Assembly: GCF_006152065.1 (NCBI RefSeq)
Contig: NZ_VDFW01000003.1
Span: 186,001 to 250,000 of the forward strand
Source: Amycolatopsis alkalitolerans
Lineage (GTDB): Bacteria > Actinomycetota > Actinomycetes > Mycobacteriales > Pseudonocardiaceae
Reading direction: 5' to 3'
Length of the DNA stretch: 64,000 nt
Shown: in pieces, positions 35,466-44,081 of the stretch
Layout: the number at the start of each line of letters is the position of its first letter
Position numbering within the stretch: position 1 is the stretch's first letter
Notes under the pieces: model-generated
Told to the model about the DNA's origin: nothing
Seen by the model: only the letters and a program-made list of their open reading frames with translations
Databases searched by the model: none
Made by a program: the position numbers and the translations under genes

Positions 35466-35949
35466 GGTAGCCGCCCATGGTGCGGAAGTAGTCGCCTGCC
35501 GCGAGTTCGCTGCCGTCGTCGGTGCGCACCCGCTCGACGACCAGGCCGTGGTTGCGCCCGAACCGCGCGTCCGCCCCGGCGACGATCGCCACGCCGTCGC
35601 CTTCCTCGATGAAGATCCGCCCCGGCGTTCCGCCGTACTTTCCTTGCGAGACAGACGCTTTCACGATGCGCAGCTCGCGTCCGCGATGGAAGGTGAACGC
35701 GTTCGGGTAGGGATCGGCCTGCGCGCGCACCAGCCGGTCGATGTCCCCGGCCGGCCAGGTCCAGTCGATCCGGCTGTCCTCAATGGACCGTTTGTGGAAG
35801 AACGTGGCCCTGGAACGGTCCTGCGGCGTCCAGGCGTCGCGTCCCGAAGCGATCAGTTCGAGCGCACCGGTCACCGCCGGTTTGCCTACCCAAAATCTCC
35901 AGCCAAGGCGCGGTAGATCACGAACCTGGACGAATCGGGAATCGCGCAA
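35452..35949 (-). pseudogene. Formyltransferase-like remnant (C-terminal part)
   Basis: The frame is 165 codons. From TGALELIASGRDAWTPQD it resembles the C-terminal half of methionyl-tRNA or sugar N-formyltransferases (RSIEDSRIDWTWPA, DRLVRAQADPYPNAFTFH, FGRNHGLVVERV). The N-terminal hydrolase domain with the catalytic Asn-His-Asp and folate site is absent, and the frame opens at the lon terminator at a TTG with no ribosome site. It is probably a truncated relic, but a small stand-alone protein cannot be excluded. Confidence 0.55.
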
Positions 35950-35985
35950 ACGACTACGCCGGCGCGGCCCGCCGGCGTAGTCGTT
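35949..35985 (-). terminator. Hairpin terminator downstream of lon
   Basis: A 15-bp perfect stem (arms 35949-35963 and 35971-35985, AACGACTACGCCGGC and its complement) with a 7-base loop lies 14 bases after the lon stop on the minus strand. No strong T run follows. Confidence 0.75.
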
Positions 35986-35998
35986 GTCTACTTTGTAC

Positions 35999-38395
35999 TC
36001 AGGCGGCCTGTGCCACGGGAGCCGACGCCGGGGTGAGCGCCAGGTCCAGCACCTCGCGGACGTTCGACACCGGGTGCACGTCCAGTTCCGCGAGGACGTC
36101 CGCGGGGACGTCGTCGAGGTCCGGCTCGTTGCGCTGCGGGATGATGATCATCCGCAGCCCCGCCCGGTGCGCCGCCAGCAGCTTCTGCTTGACGCCACCG
36201 ATCGGCAGCACCCGCCCGGTCAGCGACACCTCACCGGTCATCGCCACATCCGCCCGGACCACGCGGCCCGACAGCAGCGACGCCAGGGCCGTGGTCATCG
36301 TGACCCCGGCCGACGGGCCGTCCTTCGGCACCGCGCCCGCGGGCACGTGCACGTGGATACCGCGCTCCTTCAGATCGCCGACCGGCAGTTCCAGCTCCGC
36401 ACCGTGTGAACGCAGGTACGACAGCGCGATCTGCGCCGACTCCTTCATCACGTCGCCCAGCTGACCGGTCAGGGTCAGCCCCACGCCGCCGGACTCCGGG
36501 TCCGCCAGCGAGGCCTCGACGTAGAGCACGTCACCACCGGCGCCGGTCACCGCGAGACCCGTGGCCACGCCCGGGGTCGAGGTGCGCTGGGTCGACGCGG
36601 GCAGCGAGGACTCCGGCAGGTGGCGCGGCCGGCCGAGGTAGTCGGTCAGGTTCTCGGCATCGACCGTGATCGGCAGCGAAGCCTCGTCGAGGGCCACCCG
36701 GGTCGCGATCTTGCGCAGGACCTTCGCGATGGTCCGGTTCGCGTTCCGGACGCCCGCTTCGCGGGTGTACTCGGCTGCGATCCGGCTCAACGCGGCGTCG
36801 GTCAGCACTACGTCGCCCGGCTTCATACCCGCCCGCGCCAGCTCGCGCGGGAGCAGGTGGTCGCGCCCGATGATCACCTTCTCGTGCTCGGTGTAGCCGT
36901 CGAGGGTGACCAGCTCCATCCGGTCCAGCAGCGGACCGGGGATCGTCTCCAGCGCGTTGGCGGTCGCCAGGAACACCACGTCCGACAGGTCCAGCTCGAC
37001 CTCCAGGTAGTGGTCGCGGAAGGTGTGGTTCTGTTCCGGGTCAAGCACTTCCAGCAGCGCCGCGGTCGGGTCGCCGCGGTAGTCGGCGCCCACCTTGTCG
37101 ACCTCGTCCAGCAGCACGACCGGGTTCATCGAGCCCGCTTCCTTGATGGCGCGGACGATGCGGCCGGGGAGCGCGCCGACATAGGTGCGCCGGTGCCCGC
37201 GGATCTCCGCCTCGTCCCGCACGCCACCGAGTGCGACGCGGACGAACTTGCGGCCCATCGCCTTCGCGACCGACTCACCGAGCGACGTCTTGCCGACACC
37301 GGGAGGGCCGGCCAGCGCCACCACGGCGCCGTTGTGCCGCCCGCCGACCTCGGACTCCTGACGGCGCGCACGCACCGCCAGGTACTCGATGATGCGTTCC
37401 TTCACGTCGTCCAGCCCAGCGTGGTCGGCGTCGAGCACCGCCCGCGCGCCGGCGATGTCGTGCACGTCGGTGGTGCGCTGATGCCACGGCAGCTCCAGCA
37501 CCGTGTCCAGCCAGGTGCGGATCCAGCCGCCCTCGGGGGACTGGTCGGAGGTCCGCTCCAGCTTGTCGACCTCGGCCAGCGCGGCCTTGCGGACGTGCTC
37601 GGGCAGGTCCGCCTTCTCGACGCGGGCGCGGTAGTCGTCCTCGTCGGTGCTGGAGCCGTCCAGCTCGCCCAGCTCCTTGCGGATCGCTTCGAGCTGGCGG
37701 CGCAGCAGGAACTCCTTCTGCTGCTTCTCCATACCCTCGGCCACGTCCTTGCGGATCGTGTCGGTGACCTCGAGCTCGGCCAGGTACTCGCGGCTCCATT
37801 CGAGCGCGCGCTCCAGCCGGGCCGCGACGTCCAGCGTGCGCAGCAGCTCGAGCTTCTGCTCCAGCTTCAGGTACGGCGCGTTGCCGGCCAGGTCGGCGAT
37901 CGCGGACGGGTCGTCCATTTCCTGGACGCCGTCGATCATCTGCCAGCCGCCGCGCTGCTGCAGGATCGAGATCACGACGGTCTTGTACTCGGCGGCAAGC
38001 GTTTGCGCACGCTCGTCGCTCAGCTCCGTGACGGTCTCGGCCTGCACCCAGCGTGCCGCGCCCGGACCCTCGCCGGTCGCACCGACGAGCGCCCGATCGG
38101 TGCCGCGCAGGAGGACGGCCGCCTTGCCGCCGGGGATCCGCCCGACCCGTTCGACGGTCGCGACGGTGCCTAGTTCGGCGTACTCGCCGTGGACACGCGG
38201 GACGATCAGGACTTCGGCCTTCGTGGCCGGAAGCGAGCGGATGCCCGGGAACGACGGCGTGCTCGGTGCTTTCGCCTGCGCGGACTCGACCGCGGCACGG
38301 TTCTCGGCGACATCGAGCTCGAGCGGGACGATCATGCCGGGCAGCACGACGTCATCATCGAGGGGCAGGACGGGCAGGAGCTTGTTTTCGCTCAT
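35999..38395 (-). CDS. lon: ATP-dependent protease Lon
   Basis: The protein is 798 residues, full length. The N-terminal substrate-binding domain begins LLPVLPLDDDVVLPGM. The central AAA+ module has Walker A GPPGVGKT (about residue 360) and Walker B VVLLDEVDK. The C-terminal serine-lysine protease domain has the catalytic Ser in PKDGPSAG (about 692) and Lys in GGVKQK (about 734). It degrades misfolded and regulatory proteins. A perfect HAIR-type inverted repeat lies 17 bases before the start, pointing to HspR control and heat induction. Confidence 0.96.
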   Translation of the reverse strand: MSENKLLPVLPLDDDVVLPGMIVPLELDVAENRAAVESAQAKAPSTPSFPGIRSLPATKAEVLIVPRVHGEYAELGTVATVERVGRIPGGKAAVLLRGTDRALVGATGEGPGAARWVQAETVTELSDERAQTLAAEYKTVVISILQQRGGWQMIDGVQEMDDPSAIADLAGNAPYLKLEQKLELLRTLDVAARLERALEWSREYLAELEVTDTIRKDVAEGMEKQQKEFLLRRQLEAIRKELGELDGSSTDEDDYRARVEKADLPEHVRKAALAEVDKLERTSDQSPEGGWIRTWLDTVLELPWHQRTTDVHDIAGARAVLDADHAGLDDVKERIIEYLAVRARRQESEVGGRHNGAVVALAGPPGVGKTSLGESVAKAMGRKFVRVALGGVRDEAEIRGHRRTYVGALPGRIVRAIKEAGSMNPVVLLDEVDKVGADYRGDPTAALLEVLDPEQNHTFRDHYLEVELDLSDVVFLATANALETIPGPLLDRMELVTLDGYTEHEKVIIGRDHLLPRELARAGMKPGDVVLTDAALSRIAAEYTREAGVRNANRTIAKVLRKIATRVALDEASLPITVDAENLTDYLGRPRHLPESSLPASTQRTSTPGVATGLAVTGAGGDVLYVEASLADPESGGVGLTLTGQLGDVMKESAQIALSYLRSHGAELELPVGDLKERGIHVHVPAGAVPKDGPSAGVTMTTALASLLSGRVVRADVAMTGEVSLTGRVLPIGGVKQKLLAAHRAGLRMIIIPQRNEPDLDDVPADVLAELDVHPVSNVREVLDLALTPASAPVAQAA

Positions 38396-38411
38396 GGACG
38401 CTCCTTAGTAG

Positions 38412-38430
38412 TTGAGTCTGATTCACTCAA
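38412..38430. promoter_or_regulatory. HAIR element (HspR-type operator) upstream of lon
   Basis: TTGAGT-N7-ACTCAA is a perfect match to the core of the HspR-associated inverted repeat (CTTGAGT-N7-ACTCAAG) of actinomycetes. It lies 17-35 bases upstream of the lon ATG on the transcribed side. No hspR gene is in this window. Confidence 0.85.
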
Positions 38431-38501
38431 CTTCTCCCGGCGTCATTTTGTTTCCGCAGGTCGTTCGCTATGAGCGAGCGCTCATCCGGGAATAAGTTCA
38501 G

Positions 38502-38733
38502 CTAGTGTCGTGTGATCCTGTCCGGTTTACGTTGCCGTGTTTGCCCGTAGGGTCGGTGGGTTTGTCCGCTGCGGTGTCGAGTTGGCTGGTCCGGTCGCTG
38601 ACTGTGCCCCCGGCGACAGCGGCCGGCCGACTCGATAACGCCCCGAGCCAACTCAGCGACACCAACGGCCAACTCAGCACCCTGGCGAACAAACACACCC
38701 GCGCGCAAAAACAACAAGATCACGAAACACTAG
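38502..38733. mobile_element. MITE-like small element with CTAG ends
   Basis: This 232-bp segment begins CTAGTGTCGTGTGATC and ends with an imperfect inverted match (CTAGTGTTTCGTGATC on the minus strand). The four end bases CTAG could be a target duplication like that of the IS701-type transposon. Apart from the inverted ends no gene was found. The right end runs into the methyltransferase gene and supplies its stop codon. A larger transposon probably mobilised it. Confidence 0.6.
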
Positions 38734-39577
38734 GCCGCTCCGCGACTCCGCACAGCCCGAACGGCTGCGCCCGCCGTCCCGCAGGAGTCAGCGGCTCGTC
38801 CGAGCGCCAGTCCGCGAGCGTGACGAGGCCGGGTTCGAGCAACGGCCAGCCGCCGAACCACGGTTCGAGGTCCGAGCTGCCGCGGAGCCACAGCGGGTTG
38901 CTCGTGCGCTGGTAGTTCTCCGCCACCTCGCGCACGGCCGCGGCGTCCTCGGCGGAGGCGTTTTCGTCGGTGATGTGCGAAAGCCCGAGCCAGCTTCCCG
39001 GAGCGAGCCGGTCCCGGTACCGCGCGACGATCTCGGCCGGGTCCTCGTCCCCGCCGACGAAGTGCAGGACGGCGATCATCAGCAGGCACACCGGCTGCCG
39101 GAAGTCGATGAGGCGCTTGGTGATCCGGTGGCCGAGCACCGTGTCGGGCGCGCGCAGGTCCGCCTGCACGAGCCCGGCCCAGCCGGTCGAGTCGTCCCGC
39201 TCCAGCAACACGGTCGCGTGCGCGGCCGCGACGGGCTCGTAGTCGACGTAGACGACGGTCGCCCGCTCGCCCCGGGGCAGATGCTCGCGCACGAGTTCGT
39301 GCACGTTGCCGACGGTCGGCACCCCGGAGCCGAGGTCGAGGAACTGCCGGATCCCCGCATCCATCGCGGCCTTCACCAGACGGCCGAGGAAGGCCCGGTT
39401 CTGCCTCGCCAGCTCCTTGATATGGGGGAACATCTCGACCGCGCGCTTGCCGAACTCGCGGTCGATCGCCCAGTTCTCCCCGCCACCCAGGTACCAGTCG
39501 TAGATCCGGGCCACGGACGGCTTCTCGGTGTCGACCCCTTCGGGGGCTTCTGGCACGGACCTCCGGGTATCACCCAT
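38720..39577 (-). CDS. SAM-dependent methyltransferase, DUF574 (Methyltransf_19) type
   Basis: The protein is 285 residues. The class features are SVARIYDWYLGGGENWAIDRE near the start, FLDLGSGVPTVGNVHE (SAM-binding loop), VVYVDYEPVAAAHA and LLMIAVLHFVGG. The substrate is unknown; the family is greatly expanded in actinomycetes. The last few codons (PSVS, stop) come from the end of the MITE-like element, so the original C-terminus may have been slightly longer. The gene starts 10 bases after the GNAT gene on the same strand and may be co-transcribed with it. Confidence 0.88.
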   Translation of the reverse strand: MGDTRRSVPEAPEGVDTEKPSVARIYDWYLGGGENWAIDREFGKRAVEMFPHIKELARQNRAFLGRLVKAAMDAGIRQFLDLGSGVPTVGNVHELVREHLPRGERATVVYVDYEPVAAAHATVLLERDDSTGWAGLVQADLRAPDTVLGHRITKRLIDFRQPVCLLMIAVLHFVGGDEDPAEIVARYRDRLAPGSWLGLSHITDENASAEDAAAVREVAENYQRTSNPLWLRGSSDLEPWFGGWPLLEPGLVTLADWRSDEPLTPAGRRAQPFGLCGVAERPSVS

Positions 39578-39586
39578 GGGGGTGTT

Positions 39587-40507
39587 CTATCGCACAGCGG
39601 GCCTGCGATACCAGTAGGTCCAGAGCGGCCGGTAACCCTGGCCGTACCAGAACGGGGTCGAGGTCGGGTTCGCCAGCGCGTGATGCAGCAGCACCGCTTC
39701 CACGCCGACCTCGTCGAACAGCTGATGCGCATGCGCCGCGAGCGCAGTGCCGACGCCGGAGGACCGCGCGGCCTCGGCGACGTGCAGCGAGGACAGGTAG
39801 CCGACCCGGCCCGCCGCGACGTAGGGCGCGATCCACCCCGTCTCCGGCGGGAACTCCAGCCGCAGCAGACCGAGCGGGCGGCCGTACAACTCAGCGATCC
39901 ACATCGTGGGCTCGGTTCGCCCGAGCTGTCCCGTGAGGTCATCGGCCAGCAGCCGGCCCGCGTTCTCCCGCAAGGTCACGAGCCCGAACTGGGTGTCGTA
40001 GCGCTGCAGTTCGGTGTACAGCTCGACGGCCGTGTCCAGATCTCGCGCCTCGGCCGGGCGGATCCGCACGCCGGGCTCGGTCGAAGGGCCCGGCGTGGTC
40101 AGCCGGTCGGCCGGGCGCACGGCGAGCACACGCACGGGCGCGAAACCGTGGCGCAGCAATTCCGCCGAACCCGACGGGTCGCGGCTCGGGCGCGGGACGA
40201 CGGCCGCCGTCTCCCAGTCGCCGCGCGGGGCCACGTCGCGGAGATAGTCCTCCCACTGCGTGAGGACCCCCGCGAAGGCATCACCCGGTTCTGGACCGGC
40301 GAGCTGGAGCGTGAGCCGGTGCTCGACCAGCGCTCGCCACAGAGAGTCACCGGATTGCGGGGTCACCTCGGTCCGGCTCGCGAACCCGCCTGCCACCGAT
40401 TCACCACATTCTGCCCAGAAACGGCCGGCTTCCACACCGCGCCCGCGGAACGGATCCGACGCGGGCAGCAGCGGATCGGAGCTGGTCAACCTGGTGGCGT
40501 GCGCCAT
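39587..40507 (-). CDS. GNAT family N-acetyltransferase
   Basis: The protein is 306 residues from the ATG at 40507, preferred because GAGG lies 8 bases upstream; an ATG at 40540 is possible. The N-terminal half looks like a divergent GNAT domain. The C-terminal half has the acetyl-CoA-binding region (VGYLSSLHVAEAARSSGVGT with the G-x-G-T/A loop) and HALANPTSTPFWYGQGYRP. Acceptor unknown. It is divergent from the EAL gene, with a 296-base spacer. Confidence 0.85.
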   Translation of the reverse strand: MAHATRLTSSDPLLPASDPFRGRGVEAGRFWAECGESVAGGFASRTEVTPQSGDSLWRALVEHRLTLQLAGPEPGDAFAGVLTQWEDYLRDVAPRGDWETAAVVPRPSRDPSGSAELLRHGFAPVRVLAVRPADRLTTPGPSTEPGVRIRPAEARDLDTAVELYTELQRYDTQFGLVTLRENAGRLLADDLTGQLGRTEPTMWIAELYGRPLGLLRLEFPPETGWIAPYVAAGRVGYLSSLHVAEAARSSGVGTALAAHAHQLFDEVGVEAVLLHHALANPTSTPFWYGQGYRPLWTYWYRRPAVR

Positions 40508-40663
40508 TGCGATCGCCTCGGTATCCATCCGCGTATTCAAGCCCCGGCCAGCCGGCGCCGTGACAGTGGGGCCGGTTACCGCTCGTCATCGAAAAAGAAG
40601 GCGAAAAGGGCTCCCGTTTCACCCTGTCGTCCTCGCAGCTCAGCCCGGTTGGCAGATTGTTAA

Positions 40664-40682
40664 CTATGAGCTGATCTCATAG
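40664..40682. promoter_or_regulatory. 19-bp dyad in the GNAT/EAL divergent spacer
   Basis: Perfect 7-bp arms (CTATGAG and CTCATAG) are separated by 5 bases, in an AT-richer patch 120 bases before the EAL gene. It is a candidate operator or transcription-factor site with no known partner. Confidence 0.45.
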
Positions 40683-40803
40683 CGGCCGGAAAGAGGCCGA
40701 AGTACGCCCTCCGGGGTACAGTGGCACCCTCGTTCGCGCGTCGATCACGTGCGGATGCCGGGACGCACGTGCACCGGGGGCCTGGGGCGGGGAAGGAGGT
40801 CGC

Positions 40804-43425
40804 ATGCCGGGGACACGCGGCACGCCGGATGTTTCCGGCCCGGCGGTGGCCGATACCGGCGCCCGCCCGGCCTTCCGGGAGGCACGCGGCGACGAGCGGC
40901 GGTTCCGGATCTACACGCTGACCGTGCTCACCTCGGGCATCCTGGCCGCGATCGCGGTCTCCCTGGTGTGGCAGCCCTTCCACGGGCGGGCGGAGCTGTG
41001 GTGGATCGGCCCGGTGCTCGCCCTGTCGTTCCTGCTCGCCGAGCAGCTCGGCATCAACGTCGACGTCCGCAGCGGCATCTCGTGGACCATCTCGTTCACC
41101 GAGATCCCGCTCGTCATCGGGTTCTTCGTGGCGCCGTTCGAGGTCGTGCTGGTCGCGCACCTCGTCGCGGGGATCAGCACGCTCGTCGTCCGCCGGGTTT
41201 CCGGACGCGTGCTGTACAACGCGGGCGCGTTCCTGCTCGAGATCACCAGCGCGTTCGCGGTCGCCGGGCTCATCCAGCGCGCGATGGGCAGTACGGAGAT
41301 GACCTGGCCTGCCGCGCTCGCCGGCACCCTGACCGCGCCGCTGGCCAGCACGCTGCTTGCGCTCGCCGCCGTGCGCGTGCTGCGGCGGCGGATGCGGATC
41401 GGCACCGCGCTGCGGCTGACCGGGCGCATCCTCGTCGTCGGGTTCGTCAACGCCTCGGTCGGGCTGAGCGGGTACCTCGTGATCGCCGGGTCGGCCGGTG
41501 CGTGGCCGCTCGTGGTCGCGGTCTTCCTCGGGCTTTCCGCGCTGTACTGGGCGTATTCGGACCTGTTGCGGGAACAGCGCGACATGGAAGCGCTTTCCGA
41601 TGTGAGCCTGATGGTCGCCAGGTCGGGCCAGCAGGCGGCCGCGCGGCCCGCGAGCCGGATCGACGATCTGGCCGGCGGGGTCAACGCGAACGACTGGGCC
41701 ACCATCGCCGAACGCATCAAGGACCAGCTGTCGGCCGCGCGCGTCGTGCTCCGGTTGCGGTTCGAACCGACCGCCGCGATGACTCCGGTCGTCGCCGGGG
41801 AGCCGTTGCCCGTCGAGACGCTGGGCGACGACGCCCTGGTCCGGCTGCCCGGCTCGCACGTCCGGCACTTCCGCATCACCGAGGCGAACACCGACGTCGC
41901 CTCCGCGCTTGCCGACCGCAGCGCACAAGAGGCGCTCGTGGTTCCGCTGCGCAGCGCCAACCAGTTGCTCGGTGTCGTGGAGGCGCACGACCGGCTTTCC
42001 CGGTGGCGCGGGTTCGGCAAGTACGACGTGCAGTTGCTCGGCACCATGGCCAGCCACCTCGCGACGGCGCTGGACAACCGGCGCCTGCTCGCGACCCTGC
42101 GCCACGACGCCTATCACGATCCGCTTACCGGCCTGCTCAACCGGCCGGGTTTCCGTCAGGTCGCGCGCGAACCCCTGCGGGACCGGCGGGACGGTGCCGT
42201 GCTCCGCGTGGACCTCGACGTGTTCTCGGCCGTCAGCGACGCCCTCGGCTACACCTGGGCGGACCGGATGGTGATCGCCGCCGGGCGGCGGATCCGGGAC
42301 GCCCTCGGCCCGGACGTCCCGCTGGCCCGGCTGGAAGGCGCGTCCTTCGCCGCGCTGCTCGTCGGTTACCACAGCACCCAGATTCACGACGTCGCCGAGC
42401 GGCTGCGCGCGCAACTGTCCGCGCCGTACCCGGTGGACCGGCTCACCGTCGAGGCCAACGCCATGGTCGGCTACGCGACCCCGTCGGCCGACGAAGCCGA
42501 AGGCCTCGACATCGACTCGCTGCTCCAGCGCGCCGACGTCGCGGTGCGAGCCACGCGCGGCGGTGAAGAGGTCCGCGGCTACGTGCCGAGCATGGGCCAG
42601 ATCTTCCTGCGGCGGTTCCAGCTGGTCACCCAGTTCCGGCAGGCGCTGGAAGAGGGTCAGCTGAGCGTGCACTACCAGCCGAAGATCTCCCTGCCGAGCA
42701 AGCAGGTGCTCGGCGTCGAGGCGCTCGTGCGGTGGGTGCATCCGGAGTTCGGCAAGCTCGATCCGGACGAGTTCGTGCCCGCGGTCGAAGCGGCCGGGCT
42801 GATCGGGGTGCTGACCGGGTTCGTGCTGGAGCAGTCCCTGATCCGGGTGCGCAAGTGGATGGACGAGGGGCTGCGGATCTCCGCCGCGGTCAACCTGTCC
42901 GTCCGGAACCTCGCGGACGAGGACTTCCCGGCGAAGGTCGTCGAGGCCCTGCGGCGGTTCGACGTGCCGCCGGAGCTGCTGACCTTCGAGCTGACCGAGT
43001 CCGGGGTGATGGCGGATCCGCAGAAGGCCCTGCCGATCCTGCAGGAACTGCACGCGCTGGGCATCGTGCTCGCGGTGGACGACTTCGGCACGGGATACTC
43101 GTCACTGGCCTACCTGCGGCGCCTGCCGGTCGACGAGGTGAAGATCGACAAGAGCTTCGTGCTGGGGATGGGGACCGACCTCGGTGATCTGGCCGTGGTC
43201 CGGTCCATCGTCGAGCTTGGCCACTCGCTGGGGCTCACGGTGGTCGCGGAAGGGGTCGAGGAGGACATCGCGCGCGACCAGCTCGAGGCGATGGGCTGTG
43301 ACGTGGCGCAGGGCTACCTGATCTCGCGCCCACTCGCCGAGGACCGCCTGGAGGCCTGGTTGCAGGCACGAACGGCGAGGTCAGCCAGCCGCCAGCGGGA
43401 GACGATCCTGACCCTGCTGACTTAG
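40804..43425 (+). CDS. Membrane-bound EAL-domain cyclic di-GMP phosphodiesterase with degenerate GGDEF
   Basis: The protein is 873 residues; AAGGAGG is 3 bases before the ATG. About eight N-terminal hydrophobic helices span residues 35-260, followed by a GAF-like sensory region (about 300-430). The GGDEF domain (LTGLLNRPGF start) reads LEGASF where GG[D/E]EF is expected (about 509), so it should not make c-di-GMP. The EAL domain begins after residue 600 with the EALVRW motif (about 639), ELTESG, DDFGTGYSSL (about 759) and DEVKIDKSF, all active-site-competent. It probably hydrolyses c-di-GMP in response to a membrane signal. Confidence 0.9.
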   Translation: MPGTRGTPDVSGPAVADTGARPAFREARGDERRFRIYTLTVLTSGILAAIAVSLVWQPFHGRAELWWIGPVLALSFLLAEQLGINVDVRSGISWTISFTEIPLVIGFFVAPFEVVLVAHLVAGISTLVVRRVSGRVLYNAGAFLLEITSAFAVAGLIQRAMGSTEMTWPAALAGTLTAPLASTLLALAAVRVLRRRMRIGTALRLTGRILVVGFVNASVGLSGYLVIAGSAGAWPLVVAVFLGLSALYWAYSDLLREQRDMEALSDVSLMVARSGQQAAARPASRIDDLAGGVNANDWATIAERIKDQLSAARVVLRLRFEPTAAMTPVVAGEPLPVETLGDDALVRLPGSHVRHFRITEANTDVASALADRSAQEALVVPLRSANQLLGVVEAHDRLSRWRGFGKYDVQLLGTMASHLATALDNRRLLATLRHDAYHDPLTGLLNRPGFRQVAREPLRDRRDGAVLRVDLDVFSAVSDALGYTWADRMVIAAGRRIRDALGPDVPLARLEGASFAALLVGYHSTQIHDVAERLRAQLSAPYPVDRLTVEANAMVGYATPSADEAEGLDIDSLLQRADVAVRATRGGEEVRGYVPSMGQIFLRRFQLVTQFRQALEEGQLSVHYQPKISLPSKQVLGVEALVRWVHPEFGKLDPDEFVPAVEAAGLIGVLTGFVLEQSLIRVRKWMDEGLRISAAVNLSVRNLADEDFPAKVVEALRRFDVPPELLTFELTESGVMADPQKALPILQELHALGIVLAVDDFGTGYSSLAYLRRLPVDEVKIDKSFVLGMGTDLGDLAVVRSIVELGHSLGLTVVAEGVEEDIARDQLEAMGCDVAQGYLISRPLAEDRLEAWLQARTARSASRQRETILTLLT

Positions 43426-43497
43426 CCGACCCCGGTTCCGGTCGTCGTCCACCGGCCGTGTAATCTTTTCGAGGCTTCAACGTGAAGGCGTTGACGC

Positions 43498-43570
43498 GCC
43501 CCTTTAGCTCAGTCGGCAGAGCGTCTCCATGGTAAGGAGAAGGTCTACGGTTCGATTCCGTAAAGGGGCT
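43498..43570 (+). tRNA. tRNA-Thr (GGT)
   Basis: A 73-base cloverleaf with acceptor GCCCCTT/AAGGGGC, anticodon GGT in the ATGGTAA loop, T-loop TTCGATT and discriminator T. The CCA is not encoded. Confidence 0.94.
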
Positions 43571-43630
43571 CGCGAGTGGGTGTAGTCTGTCCACGGAAAG
43601 CGTGGACCTGGCTCGCTTCGCAGTGTCCTC

Positions 43631-43674
43631 TGGGGGCCTGGCCCCCAGACCCCGCCAGGGGGCACGCCCCCTGG
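43631..43674 (+). terminator. Twin hairpins between tRNA-Thr and tRNA-Met
   Basis: Two strong stems lie close together: TGGGGGC-CTG-GCCCCCA (43631-43647) and CCAGGGGG-CACG-CCCCCTGG (43655-43674). They probably terminate the tRNA-Thr transcript. Such GC-palindromes often recur between actinomycete genes. Confidence 0.5.
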
Positions 43675-43695
43675 ACCCCGCGGGTGGGCGCTTAT

Positions 43696-43768
43696 GGCGG
43701 TGTAGCTCAGTTGGCAGAGCAAGCGGCTCATAATCGCTGTGTCGCCGGTTCAAGTCCGGCCACCGCTA
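43696..43768 (+). tRNA. tRNA-Met (CAT)
   Basis: A 73-base cloverleaf with acceptor GGCGGTG/CACCGCT (G-T wobble at the first pair), anticodon CAT in the CTCATAA loop, and T-loop TTCAAGT. The D-arm and acceptor look elongator-like. Discriminator A, no CCA. Confidence 0.93.
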
Positions 43769-43802
43769 CCGGGATTCGAGTTCTGTAGAGAAAGGCGTAG
43801 CC

Positions 43803-43967
43803 GTGGCTGCCACCGACGTGCGACCGAAGATCACGCTGGCGTGCGAGGAGTGCAAGCACCGCAACTACATCACCAAGAAGAACCGGCGCAACGACCCGGA
43901 TCGCCTGGAGATGAAGAAGTTCTGCCCGAACTGCGGTACCCACCGGGTGCACAAGGAAACTCGCTGA
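43803..43967 (+). CDS. rpmG: 50S ribosomal protein L33
   Basis: The protein is 54 residues from GTG. It has [19 protein letters not shown] and [18 protein letters not shown]. The Cys pairs CEEC and CPNC would bind zinc, so this is the zinc-containing (C+) form. It is followed by hadAB, the same order as rpmG2-hadA-hadB in mycobacteria. Confidence 0.97.
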   Translation: MAATDVRPKITLACEECKHRNYITKKNRRNDPDRLEMKKFCPNCGTHRVHKETR

Positions 43968-43981
43968 GCATTCTCGGACAC

Positions 43982-44012
43982 ACACCGCCCCGGCCAGAGG
44001 CCGGGGCGGTGT
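43982..44012 (+). terminator. Hairpin terminator after rpmG
   Basis: A 14-bp perfect GC stem (ACACCGCCCCGGCC and its complement) with an AGA loop lies 15 bases after the L33 stop. No T run follows. Confidence 0.7.
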
Positions 44013-44081
44013 CATGTGCGCTCTTTACTGCGAAAGCGCCTGCCTGCGGGGCGATCGCATTCGCTGGGTAATGTGCTCGGC

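Noticed and set aside
38505-38915. Plus-strand frame of 136 codons across the MITE-like element
   Set aside because: It spans the element boundary into antisense methyltransferase sequence and has no Shine-Dalgarno or known domain.
40660-43053. 797-codon open frame on the minus strand
   Set aside because: It lies antisense to the EAL phosphodiesterase, is rich in Arg/Gln/Asp/Pro/His without motifs, and is a typical high-GC shadow.
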